From: NAT127 sp041655035
GTDB taxonomy: Bacteria > Pseudomonadota > Gammaproteobacteria > Pseudomonadales > Porticoccaceae
Assembly: GCA_041655035.1 (NCBI GenBank)
Contig: JBAZCN010000042.1
Coordinates: 1-23,872, forward strand
Direction of reading: 5' to 3'
DNA: 23,872 bases
Below the pieces are notes generated by a model. It saw only the letters and a list, made by a program, of their open reading frames with translations. It ran no database searches and was not told the origin of the DNA. A program made the translations under genes and the position numbers. This document shows positions 13,221 to 22,177 of this stretch, piece after piece. How positions within the stretch are numbered: the first letter of the stretch is position 1; every line of letters starts with the position of its first letter.

Positions 13221-14081
13221 ATGCAGACATTTCATACGATCAAGGGGCTTCGCGAGGCGCTGGCCGTGGAGCGGGCCAGGGGGCGGCGCATCGGTCTGGT
13301 CCCGACCATGGGCAACCTCCACGACGCCCACCTCGAACTGGTGGATATCGCCCGCCAGCACTGCGATGTGGTGGTGACGTCGATCTTCGTCAACGCCTTG
13401 CAGTTCGGGCTCAACGAGGATTGGGATCGCTATCCGCGCACCATCGAAGACGATATCCGCAAGCTCGCCGGCGCCGGCTGCGATTTTCTGTTCCACCCCA
13501 GTGATAACGAAATGTACCCCAACGGCCTCGATGGTCAGACCCGGGTAGTGTGCCCGACCATGACCGACGTGCTCTGCGGCGCCAGCAGGCCTGGACATTT
13601 CGAGGGGGTCACCACGGTGGTCACCAAGTTGTTCAACATCGTTCAGCCCGACGAGGCGGTGTTCGGCATCAAGGATTTTCAGCAACTCGCAGTGATTCGG
13701 CGGATGGCGGAGGATTTGTGCATCCCGGTGACGATTACCGCGGCGCCCATTCATCGGGAGCCGGATGGTCTGGCAATGAGTTCGCGAAATGGCTATATTA
13801 GCGCCGCCGAAAGACCCAGGGTCAATGTGCTGTACAACACCCTGCAATGGATGGCGCAAAGCATCCGTGAAGGGAGTCATGATTTCTCCGCTCTGGAAAG
13901 GGAAGGCGGGGAGCGGATAGAGACTGCGGGTTTCCAGGTCGACTATCTTGCTGTGCGTAACAGCAGGACCCTGGCCCCCGCGGCTCTTGATGACAGGGAG
14001 ATCACGATACTGGGGGCGATCTACACCAGTGCCGCCAGGCTTATCGACAATGTCTCCCTCACCCTTGAAAACCGAGGCTAA
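13221..14081 (+). CDS. panC: Pantothenate synthetase (pantoate--beta-alanine ligase), with altered signature residues
   Basis: PanC joins pantoate and beta-alanine using ATP, via pantoyl-adenylate, to make pantothenate for coenzyme A. The 286-residue protein aligns by eye along its length: GLVPTMGNLHDAHLELV, SIFVNALQFG, CGASRPGHFEGV, KDFQQLAVIRRM, DGLAMSSRNGYIS, ARLIDN. The catalytic and binding residues expected from studied PanC enzymes are present (H34, H37, Q61, K151, Q155, S187, R189). Four normally conserved positions differ: A36 for Gly in HxGH, A59 for Pro in FVNPxQF, I150 for Glu in GEKD, and Ser for Gly in the final block. ATG 13221 is preferred over the TTG at 13200 because family homology starts there; its ribosome-binding site is weak. 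panD follows after 4 bp. Confidence 0.9.
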   Translation: MQTFHTIKGLREALAVERARGRRIGLVPTMGNLHDAHLELVDIARQHCDVVVTSIFVNALQFGLNEDWDRYPRTIEDDIRKLAGAGCDFLFHPSDNEMYPNGLDGQTRVVCPTMTDVLCGASRPGHFEGVTTVVTKLFNIVQPDEAVFGIKDFQQLAVIRRMAEDLCIPVTITAAPIHREPDGLAMSSRNGYISAAERPRVNVLYNTLQWMAQSIREGSHDFSALEREGGERIETAGFQVDYLAVRNSRTLAPAALDDREITILGAIYTSAARLIDNVSLTLENRG

Positions 14082-14085
14082 CCCC

Positions 14086-14469
14086 ATGCTGAGTACACTG
14101 TTGAAAGCGAAGTTGCACATGGCCACCGTCACCCAGGCTGAATTGTGGTACGACGGCTCCTGTGCCATTGATTCCGCTCTGCTCGATCTGGCGGGCTTGA
14201 GCGAGTTCGAGCAAATCGACATCTACAACGTCAACAATGGCGAGCGTTTCACCACCTATATCATCAAGGCCGAGCCCGGCTCGGGGACCATCTCGATGAA
14301 TGGCGCCGCGGCGCGCAGGGTTCAGGTCGGCGATCGGGTGATCATCGCCACCTATGCTCAGTACGACGACAAGGAAATGTCGCAACACAAGCCCAAGCTG
14401 GTCTATCTCAACGCCGACAACACCGTCGACCGCACATCCAATACCATTCCCGTCCAGGTTGCCTCCTGA
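14086..14469 (+). CDS. panD: Aspartate 1-decarboxylase (pyruvoyl enzyme)
   Basis: PanD decarboxylates L-aspartate to beta-alanine, the second substrate of PanC. The 127-residue proenzyme keeps the self-cleavage site at G24-S25 (YDGSCAID), where serine becomes the pyruvoyl cofactor, and R54 (NGERF), which binds substrate in the E. coli enzyme. SMNGAAARRVQVGDRVII and TIPVQVA close the protein as in E. coli. The N-terminus is MLSTLLKAKLHMATVTQAEL. It starts 4 bp after panC with GAGG upstream, clearly one operon. panB, the third gene of the pathway, is not in this window. Confidence 0.97.
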   Translation: MLSTLLKAKLHMATVTQAELWYDGSCAIDSALLDLAGLSEFEQIDIYNVNNGERFTTYIIKAEPGSGTISMNGAAARRVQVGDRVIIATYAQYDDKEMSQHKPKLVYLNADNTVDRTSNTIPVQVAS

Positions 14470-14507
14470 CAGGAGCCTGACCACACCACTTGTTTTGCCA
14501 GGCCGCC

Positions 14508-14532
14508 GGCGGGATAGGACGACCATCCCGCC
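14508..14532 (+). terminator. GC-rich hairpin after panD (weak terminator candidate)
   Basis: The perfect 8-bp arms GGCGGGAT (14508-14515) and ATCCCGCC (14525-14532) enclose a 9-nt loop. No T-run follows, so it is either a weak or Rho-assisted terminator of panCD or an mRNA 3'-end stabiliser. It lies 45 bp before acs. Confidence 0.4.
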
Positions 14533-14577
14533 CACGTGCTATTGTAAACGAGTGAATAATGAGTACAGGGGGAGCAC

Positions 14578-16515
<1,938 letters not shown>

Positions 16516-16517
16516 CC

Positions 16518-16556
16518 GGCGGGACGTCGCCCGCTCTCGCCGGGCCCTGCGGCCCG
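16518..16556 (+). terminator. Hairpins downstream of acs (terminator candidates)
   Basis: Two GC-rich hairpins follow the acs stop codon: GCGGG (16519-16523) with CCCGC (16530-16534), and CGGGCC (16541-16546) with GGCCCG (16551-16556) around a 4-nt loop. Only TT follows the second, so intrinsic termination would be weak. The rest of the 16516-16799 gap holds the der promoter region and no gene. Confidence 0.4.
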
Positions 16557-16745
16557 TTACCTTGCGGATCACCGCCGGCTGCGCCATCAACGCGGCCGGT
16601 TGCCGTCAATTGGCATCGCCCGGCCGCGCCGGCGCCTGAGGGTGATATCGGTGTGGCGGGAAGGTATTTCGCGGCCGACGGCAGTGCCGGATATCTTTTA
16701 TGCTTCTTTTCGATGAAAACGGGCGCTGATTTTATAAACGTACGG

Positions 16746-16760
16746 TTTTACATGTAAAAT
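16746..16760 (+). promoter_or_regulatory. Palindrome overlapping a -10 box upstream of der
   Basis: A 14-bp perfect palindrome TTTTACATGTAAAA (16746-16759) ends in TAAAAT (16755-16760), a good -10 hexamer. No good -35 lies 16-18 bp upstream. This resembles the operator of a dimeric regulator placed on the core promoter, which would control der. The regulator is unknown. The der ATG lies 40 bp downstream and lacks a clear Shine-Dalgarno. Confidence 0.5.
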
Positions 16761-16799
16761 ACGCGCCAATCCCATATACCCGCCACTGTTGACCAATCC

Positions 16800-18227
16800 A
16801 TGCTACCTGTAATCGCCCTCGTGGGCCGCCCCAACGTGGGCAAATCCACCCTGTTCAACCGCCTTACCCGCACCCGGGACGCCCTGGTGGCCAACTATAC
16901 CGGCTTGACCCGCGACCGCAAATACGGGGAAGGGGAGCTCAACGGCCGGCGCTTCATGGTGGTGGACACCGGGGGGATTACCGGCGAGGAAGCGGGGATC
17001 GATGCCGCCATGGCCGCGCAGTCGATGATGGCCATGGACGAGGCCGATGTGGTGCTGTTCATGGTCGACTGCCGCGATGGTCTGACCTCCACCGACGAGG
17101 CCCTGGCGCGTCATCTGCGGGAAAGCGGCAAGACATTTTTTCTGGTGGCCAACAAGATCGATGGTCTCAATCCCGATATTGCCCTGGCGGATTTCTACCG
17201 CCTTGGCTTCGAGCGGGTGTTTGCCACCACGGCGACCCACGGGCGCGGTATCTCGGCGCTGATGCAGGTGGTGCTGGAAGCCTTCCCCGGCGACGCCGCC
17301 GAGGAGTTGGAGGCTGCTGCCGAAGCGACCGGCGAGCCGGACGAACAGCAGGACAGAGGCATCAAGATCGCCATCGTCGGCCGCCCCAATGTGGGTAAGT
17401 CGACCCTGGTCAATCGGATGCTCGGCGAGGACCGGGTGGTGGTCTACGACCAGCCCGGCACCACCCGCGACAGTATCTACATCGATTTCGAGCGCGATGG
17501 CAGGCACTACACGCTGATCGACACGGCCGGCATTCGCCGCCGCAAAAACATCTCGTTGACGGTCGAAAAGTTTTCCATCGTCAAGACACTGCAGGCGGTG
17601 AGCGACGCCAACGTGGTGATCCTGTTGATCGACGCCAGCGAGGGGCTGGTCGATCAGGACATGCACCTGATGGGCTACGTGGTCGACGCGGGCCGGGCGC
17701 TGGTGGTGGCGGTCAACAAATGGGATGGCCTCGAACAGCAGCAGAAGGACTGGGTCAAGGTCGAGCTGGAACGCCGCCTGCGGTTTGTGGATTTTGCCGA
17801 TATCCACTTTATCTCCGCGCTGCACGGCAGCGGCGTTGGCAACCTCTACAAGTCGGTACACAAGGCCTATGCCGCCGCCACCAACAAGCTCAGCACCAAT
17901 CACCTCACCCGTATTCTGGAAGATGCGATCAGCGATCACCCGCCGCCCCTGGTCAACGGGCGGCGCATCAAGCTGCGCTATGCCCACGCCGGCGGCCGCA
18001 ACCCGCCGCTGATCATCATCCACGGCAACCAGACCGAGGATGTTCCCAACCACTACATCCGCTATCTGGAAAAAACCTACCGCCGCGCTCTCGAGCTCCA
18101 TGGGACGCCGGTCAAGATCGAATTCCGTTCCAGCGAAAACCCCTACGCGGGCAAGAAGAACGTCCTTACCGCCCGCCAGGTCGCCAAGAAACGACGTCTC
18201 ATGAAGCATGTCAAAGGCCGCAAATAG
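16800..18227 (+). CDS. der: Ribosome assembly GTPase Der (EngA)
   Basis: An essential GTPase with two tandem G domains that acts in 50S subunit maturation. The 475-residue protein has GRPNVGKSTLFNRL at residues 9-22 (first P-loop) with DTGG and NKID, and a second GRPNVGKSTLVNRM at about 194-207 with DTAG and NKWD. An acidic linker (EELEAAAEAT) lies between, and a KH-like C-terminal domain follows (PPPLVNGRRIKLRYAHAGG, NPLI-like NPPLIIIHGN). It ends in a basic tail (KKRRLMKHVKGRK). Length is usual for gammaproteobacteria. ATG 16800 starts directly at the family's N-terminus (MLPVIALVGRP). The upstream neighbour is acs rather than the hisS-bamB genes often seen in related bacteria. Confidence 0.97.
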   Translation: MLPVIALVGRPNVGKSTLFNRLTRTRDALVANYTGLTRDRKYGEGELNGRRFMVVDTGGITGEEAGIDAAMAAQSMMAMDEADVVLFMVDCRDGLTSTDEALARHLRESGKTFFLVANKIDGLNPDIALADFYRLGFERVFATTATHGRGISALMQVVLEAFPGDAAEELEAAAEATGEPDEQQDRGIKIAIVGRPNVGKSTLVNRMLGEDRVVVYDQPGTTRDSIYIDFERDGRHYTLIDTAGIRRRKNISLTVEKFSIVKTLQAVSDANVVILLIDASEGLVDQDMHLMGYVVDAGRALVVAVNKWDGLEQQQKDWVKVELERRLRFVDFADIHFISALHGSGVGNLYKSVHKAYAAATNKLSTNHLTRILEDAISDHPPPLVNGRRIKLRYAHAGGRNPPLIIIHGNQTEDVPNHYIRYLEKTYRRALELHGTPVKIEFRSSENPYAGKKNVLTARQVAKKRRLMKHVKGRK

Positions 18228-18310
18228 CTTCGCCCCAAAACCACTCCCAAGTCCATTCCGGACTGCCGCAGGCGGAGCGCGGTGCTGTAGTTGATGACAA
18301 GGAGAAACCG

Positions 18311-19024
18311 ATGATGAAGAAATGGCTGCCTCTGGCACTCCTGACGATTGGCCCCCTGGTTGCCGCGGAGGGTGCGACCGAGAGTCCGTGGAGCGGCGAA
18401 GGCGATCTCGCCTTCAGCAAATCCTCGGGCAACTCGCGCAACGCGACCCTGCGCGCCAAGCTGCTGCTGTCCTACAGCGTGCACCGCTGGACCTACAGCG
18501 GACAGATCGAGGCGGTCAACGCCTCGGAAGACGATACCCGCAGCGCCGAAGCCTATACCCTGAGAGGCAAGACGGCCTACGACATCACCGACCGCTACTA
18601 CACCTTTGGCAACGGCCGTTACGAGGATAACCGCTTCAGCGGCTACGAGTACCAGGCCGCGCTCACCATGGGTGTGGGGGTCCATGTCATCGCCACCGAC
18701 AAGGCCTTGTTCGATCTCGAAGGCGGCGCCGGTTATCGGCGCAGTGAAGAGCAGAATACCGGCGAAACGTTCAACGAGGCGATCCTGCTGCTGGCCGGCA
18801 AGTATCACCGTGAACTGACCGAAACCACCCGCTTCGAAAGCAACCTCAACGCCGAGGCCGGTGACGACAATACCTATGTCGAAGGGCTGATGGGGATCCG
18901 TGTCAAGATCAATTCCCGCCTCGCGCTCAAGGTCGCCTACACCGTCAAGCACAATACCGACGTGCCCGTGGGTACCAAGAATACCGACACGCTGAGCAGC
19001 GTGGGGCTTACCTACAGTTTCTGA
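18311..19024 (+). CDS. DUF481 (YdiY-like) outer-membrane beta-barrel protein
   Basis: A 237-residue exported protein. MMKKWLPLALLTIGPLVAAE is a clear Sec signal peptide, with cleavage likely after about residue 19-22. The rest has alternating amphipathic strands, many Tyr, Gly, Asn and Thr residues, and a terminal phenylalanine (GLTYSF), as outer-membrane proteins need for BAM assembly. The opening WSGEGDLAFSKSSGNSRNAT and RGKTAYDITDRYYTFGNGRY are typical of DUF481 proteins, a group linked to salt or acid response in some bacteria; function here is unknown. ATG 18311 has AAGGAGA seven bases upstream. It converges with xseA with a single base between the stop codons. Confidence 0.88.
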   Translation: MMKKWLPLALLTIGPLVAAEGATESPWSGEGDLAFSKSSGNSRNATLRAKLLLSYSVHRWTYSGQIEAVNASEDDTRSAEAYTLRGKTAYDITDRYYTFGNGRYEDNRFSGYEYQAALTMGVGVHVIATDKALFDLEGGAGYRRSEEQNTGETFNEAILLLAGKYHRELTETTRFESNLNAEAGDDNTYVEGLMGIRVKINSRLALKVAYTVKHNTDVPVGTKNTDTLSSVGLTYSF

Positions 19025-19025
19025 G

Positions 19026-20378
19026 TCAGCGTCTGGCGCCAGGGACGGTGCCGTCGACGGTGCAGAGGATATCCCCGTCTGCAACCATCAGCCTGAGCGG
19101 ATCACCCGCCGCTACCGCTCCGGTGGTGCGCACCAGGTTATTGTTGGCGTCCCTTGCAATTGCATAGCCCCGGTCCAGGGTGGCGAGAGGGCTCACGGCG
19201 TGGAGCGTCGCCGCCAGGGCGCGCAGCCGTTCACTCCGGTAGCTGAGCTGGTGGCGGAGGGTGCGCATCAGGCGCTCATCCAGGTTGCCGAGCTGCACGC
19301 TGTACAGGCTGTAGCGCTTGCCGGGGCCGGCGCTCTGCAGTCCCGCGTCTGCCTGGACCAGGCGCGCCCGGTAGTGGTCCAGTTGGCGATGAATGGCCCG
19401 TACCAGCCGGATTTCCAGGTGATCGAGATGCTGCGTTTGCTCCCGTAGCTGGTCGGACGGGCTGCGCAGGCGTTTGCCGAGCCATGCCAGTTGCTGGTGG
19501 AGCAGCGCGAGCCGGCCGCGCATCCGTACTGCCAGAGCTGTTTCGCGCTGCTCGAACTGCGCCAGTAGCTGCGCGCCGTCGGGACTGACCAGCTCTGCCG
19601 CCGCCGAGGGAGTCGGCGCCCGCCAGTCGGCGACGAAGTCGGCGATGGTGAAATCGGTCTCATGACCTACAGCGCTGATCACTGGCAGCCGGCTGGCGAC
19701 GATCGCCCTGGCCAGCCGTTCATCATTGAAAGCCCACAGATCCTCGATGGAACCGCCCCCCCGGGCGAGCAGCAATACGTCGCAGCGACCGTCCTGGTTG
19801 GCAGCTTCGATAGCGGACATCAACTCATTCGGGGCATCCCGCCCCTGGACGGCTGCGGGGTAGAGGGCAACCGGAATCCACGGTGCCCGGCGCGCCAGCA
19901 CATGGAGGATGTCGCGGATCGCCGCCCCGGTGGGCGAAGTGATCACCCCGATCCGCGCCGGGTGGAGGGGCAGCGGGCGCTTGCGCTCCTCGCTGAACAG
20001 GCCCTCGGCGGCGAGGCGTCTTTTCAGTTCCTCGAAGCGCTGCTGCAGCAGGCCGGCGCCGTCGGGCTCCAGGTGCTCGGCGATCAGCTGGTAGTCGCCG
20101 CGGTTTTCATAGAGGCTGACCCGGCCGCGCACCAGCACTTGATCGCCATCCCGTGGCGCGCTGGCCACCAGGCTGTTGCGGTTGCGGAACATCGCGCAGC
20201 GAATCTGGGCATCGTTGTCCTTGAGGGTGAAATACCAATGCCCCGAACTCGGCCGCGACAGGTTGGAAATCTCGCCCCTGACCCAGAGCAGCGAAAAATG
20301 GGTTTCCAGCAACTGCCGTGCCCGGCGGTTGAGCTGCGAGATGGTGAGGATCTGGCGGTCGTGCGATGCTTGTGTCAT
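19026..20378 (-). CDS. xseA: Exodeoxyribonuclease VII large subunit
   Basis: XseA with XseB forms exonuclease VII, which degrades single-stranded DNA in both directions. The 450-residue protein has an N-terminal OB fold (about 10-110, LLWVRGEISNLSRPSSGHWY and FTLKDNDAQIRC). The catalytic domain follows, with GVITSPTGAAIRDILHVL, LLLARGGGSIEDLWAFNDE, VISAVGHETDFTIADFVAD and RAPTPSAAAELVSPD. A coiled-coil region and a C-terminal barrel segment (SPLATLDRGYAIARD) come next. ATG 20378 (MTQASHD) is chosen because homology begins there; the open frame runs 48 codons further upstream without family resemblance. Its ribosome-binding site is poor. It is divergent from guaB, an arrangement common in gammaproteobacteria. 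xseB is not in the window. Confidence 0.96.
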   Translation of the reverse strand: MTQASHDRQILTISQLNRRARQLLETHFSLLWVRGEISNLSRPSSGHWYFTLKDNDAQIRCAMFRNRNSLVASAPRDGDQVLVRGRVSLYENRGDYQLIAEHLEPDGAGLLQQRFEELKRRLAAEGLFSEERKRPLPLHPARIGVITSPTGAAIRDILHVLARRAPWIPVALYPAAVQGRDAPNELMSAIEAANQDGRCDVLLLARGGGSIEDLWAFNDERLARAIVASRLPVISAVGHETDFTIADFVADWRAPTPSAAAELVSPDGAQLLAQFEQRETALAVRMRGRLALLHQQLAWLGKRLRSPSDQLREQTQHLDHLEIRLVRAIHRQLDHYRARLVQADAGLQSAGPGKRYSLYSVQLGNLDERLMRTLRHQLSYRSERLRALAATLHAVSPLATLDRGYAIARDANNNLVRTTGAVAAGDPLRLMVADGDILCTVDGTVPGARR

Positions 20379-20502
20379 GGTGCCATTGTAGGCCAGCAGC
20401 GCGCCGGCCGAAACGGTGAGGTAACGGGTTATTGTGCTGGTCTCCGGTTTCGGGAGTGGAACAAACCCGCGGTCCGCATATGCACTCCCGCGTAACTTCC
20501 GG

Positions 20503-20531
20503 TTTACCGCGACTGGCCGCACCGATATAAT
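20503..20531 (+). promoter_or_regulatory. guaB promoter
   Basis: A perfect -10 TATAAT (20526-20531) is preceded at 17 bp by TTTACC (20503-20508). Transcription would start near 20538, about 30 nt before the guaB ATG. It is the strongest-looking promoter in the housekeeping part. No PurR-like box is evident at it. Confidence 0.8.
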
Positions 20532-20567
20532 TGCCCGTTTCCTGAAACACCCCAGGATGTATTGGTT

Positions 20568-22043
20568 ATGCCGAGAATCGCCTACGAAGCCCTGACGTTC
20601 GATGATGTGTTACTGGTGCCTGGCTATTCCGAGGTGGTGGCGAAGGATGTCAGCCTCAGGACCCGTCTCACCCGCGACATTTACCTCAATATCCCGCTGT
20701 TGTCCGCCGCCATGGACACTGTGACCGAATCCCGCTTGGCGATCGCCCTCGCCCAGGAGGGCGGCATCGGCATCATCCACAAGAGCATGAGTGTCGAACA
20801 GCAGGCGCTCGAAGTGCGGGCGGTCAAAAAGTACGAAAGTGGTGTGGTCAGGGATCCGATCTGCATCGACGCCGAGGACACCATCCGCGACCTGATCACC
20901 CTGACCGGAGCGCACAACATCTCCGGCGTGCCGGTACTGCGCAATGGCGAGCTGGTGGGTATCGTCACCCGCCGCGACGTGCGTTTCGAAACCAATCTCG
21001 ATGCCAAGGTTGCCGATGTGATGACCGCCAAGGACCGCCTGGTGACTGTCCAGGAGGGTGCCGAATCCGAGCAGGTCAAGGGTCTGCTGCACCGTTACCG
21101 GATCGAGAAAGTACTGGTGGTCAATGACCAGTTCGAGTTGAAGGGCCTCATTACCGTCAAGGATATCGACAAGGCCCAGCGTTTTCCCAACTCCTGCAAG
21201 GACGACGAGGGACAGTTGCGGGTCGGCGCCTCGGTGGGCACCAGCCCCGACACCGACGATCGTGTCGATGCCCTGGTCGCCGCCGGTGTCGACGTGCTGG
21301 TGGTGGATACCGCCCACGGCCACTCCCGCAATGTGCTCGACCGGGTGCGGCGCATCAAGAACCAGTATCCCGGCATTCAGGTGATCGGCGGCAACATCGC
21401 CAGCGGTGACGCGGCGATAGCCCTTGTCGAAGCGGGCGTCGACGCCGTCAAGGTCGGTATCGGGCCGGGCTCCATCTGTACCACCCGTATCGTGACAGGA
21501 GTGGGTGTCCCGCAGATTTCAGCGATTTCCGAAGTTGTTCGGGCACTCGACGGGCGCGACGTCCCGGTGATTTCCGATGGCGGCATCCGTTTTTCCGGCG
21601 ATATCGCCAAGGCGATTGCCGCCGGCGCCCACGCGGTGATGATGGGCTCCATGTTTGCCGGCACTGAAGAGGCGCCCGGCGAAATCGAACTCTACCAGGG
21701 CCGCACCTACAAGGCGTACCGGGGCATGGGTTCGCTCGGCGCCATGTCGCGCACCCAGGGCTCCAGCGATCGCTATTTTCAGGATTCCAGCGCCGGGGTC
21801 GAAAAGCTGGTGCCGGAAGGCATCGAAGGTCGGGTGCCCTACAAGGGGCCGATATCGGCCATCATCCATCAGCTGATGGGTGGCGTGCGCTCCGCCATGG
21901 GTTACACCGGTTGCCTCGATATCGACGCGATGCGCACCCGGCCGAGCTTCGTGCGGGTGACCGCCGCCGGCATGGGCGAGAGCCATGTCCACGACGTGGC
22001 GATCACCAAGGAAGCTCCCAACTACCCGGTGGGCAGCCGCTGA
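20568..22043 (+). CDS. guaB: Inosine-5'-monophosphate dehydrogenase
   Basis: GuaB oxidises IMP to XMP with NAD+, the committed step to guanine nucleotides. The 491-residue protein is a TIM barrel with an inserted pair of CBS domains (about 92-203, VRDPICIDAEDTIRDLITLT and VMTAKDRLVTVQ). The catalytic loop is GIGPGSICTTRIVTG with C304; the phosphate-binding ISDGGIRFSGDIAKAI and the flap YKAYRGMGSLGAMS follow. The CBS pair is intact, so ATP/GTP allosteric control is possible as in other bacterial IMPDHs. ATG 20568 (MPRIAYEALTFDDVLL) is preferred to the TTG at 20562, with AGGA ten bases upstream. guaA follows after 134 bp. Confidence 0.98.
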   Translation: MPRIAYEALTFDDVLLVPGYSEVVAKDVSLRTRLTRDIYLNIPLLSAAMDTVTESRLAIALAQEGGIGIIHKSMSVEQQALEVRAVKKYESGVVRDPICIDAEDTIRDLITLTGAHNISGVPVLRNGELVGIVTRRDVRFETNLDAKVADVMTAKDRLVTVQEGAESEQVKGLLHRYRIEKVLVVNDQFELKGLITVKDIDKAQRFPNSCKDDEGQLRVGASVGTSPDTDDRVDALVAAGVDVLVVDTAHGHSRNVLDRVRRIKNQYPGIQVIGGNIASGDAAIALVEAGVDAVKVGIGPGSICTTRIVTGVGVPQISAISEVVRALDGRDVPVISDGGIRFSGDIAKAIAAGAHAVMMGSMFAGTEEAPGEIELYQGRTYKAYRGMGSLGAMSRTQGSSDRYFQDSSAGVEKLVPEGIEGRVPYKGPISAIIHQLMGGVRSAMGYTGCLDIDAMRTRPSFVRVTAAGMGESHVHDVAITKEAPNYPVGSR

Positions 22044-22108
22044 GGCAGGAATCAGTTTAATTGTTGAATATGCAAATCGTTGCTAAGCAGTTGAATTAAA
22101 AGGATCAG

Positions 22109-22132
22109 CGGGGCTTCTTACAGCCCCGTTTT
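22109..22132 (+). terminator. Terminator or attenuator between guaB and guaA
   Basis: The arms CGGGGCT (22109-22115) and AGCCCCG (22122-22128) form a 7-bp stem with a 6-nt loop, followed by TTTT. It is a short intrinsic terminator between two genes of one pathway. An AT-rich stretch (22053-22102) precedes it. Partial termination would set guaA lower than guaB, unless guaA has its own promoter, which I cannot identify with confidence. Confidence 0.65.
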
Positions 22133-22177
22133 CCTTCCCGGAAACGCACCAATCACCAGCAGGCAAAACACGTCACC

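Noticed and set aside
20385..20413. xseA promoter with TACAAT just before the ATG, implying a leaderless mRNA
   Set aside because: The -35 (TTTCGG) is poor and the -10 is so close that the start would fall on the ATG; not reported as a feature.
22071..22083. PurR-like box (TGCAAATCGTTGC) before guaA
   Set aside because: Only about 10 of 16 positions fit the E. coli PurR consensus, the centre is asymmetric, and PurR is largely limited to enterics and vibrios.
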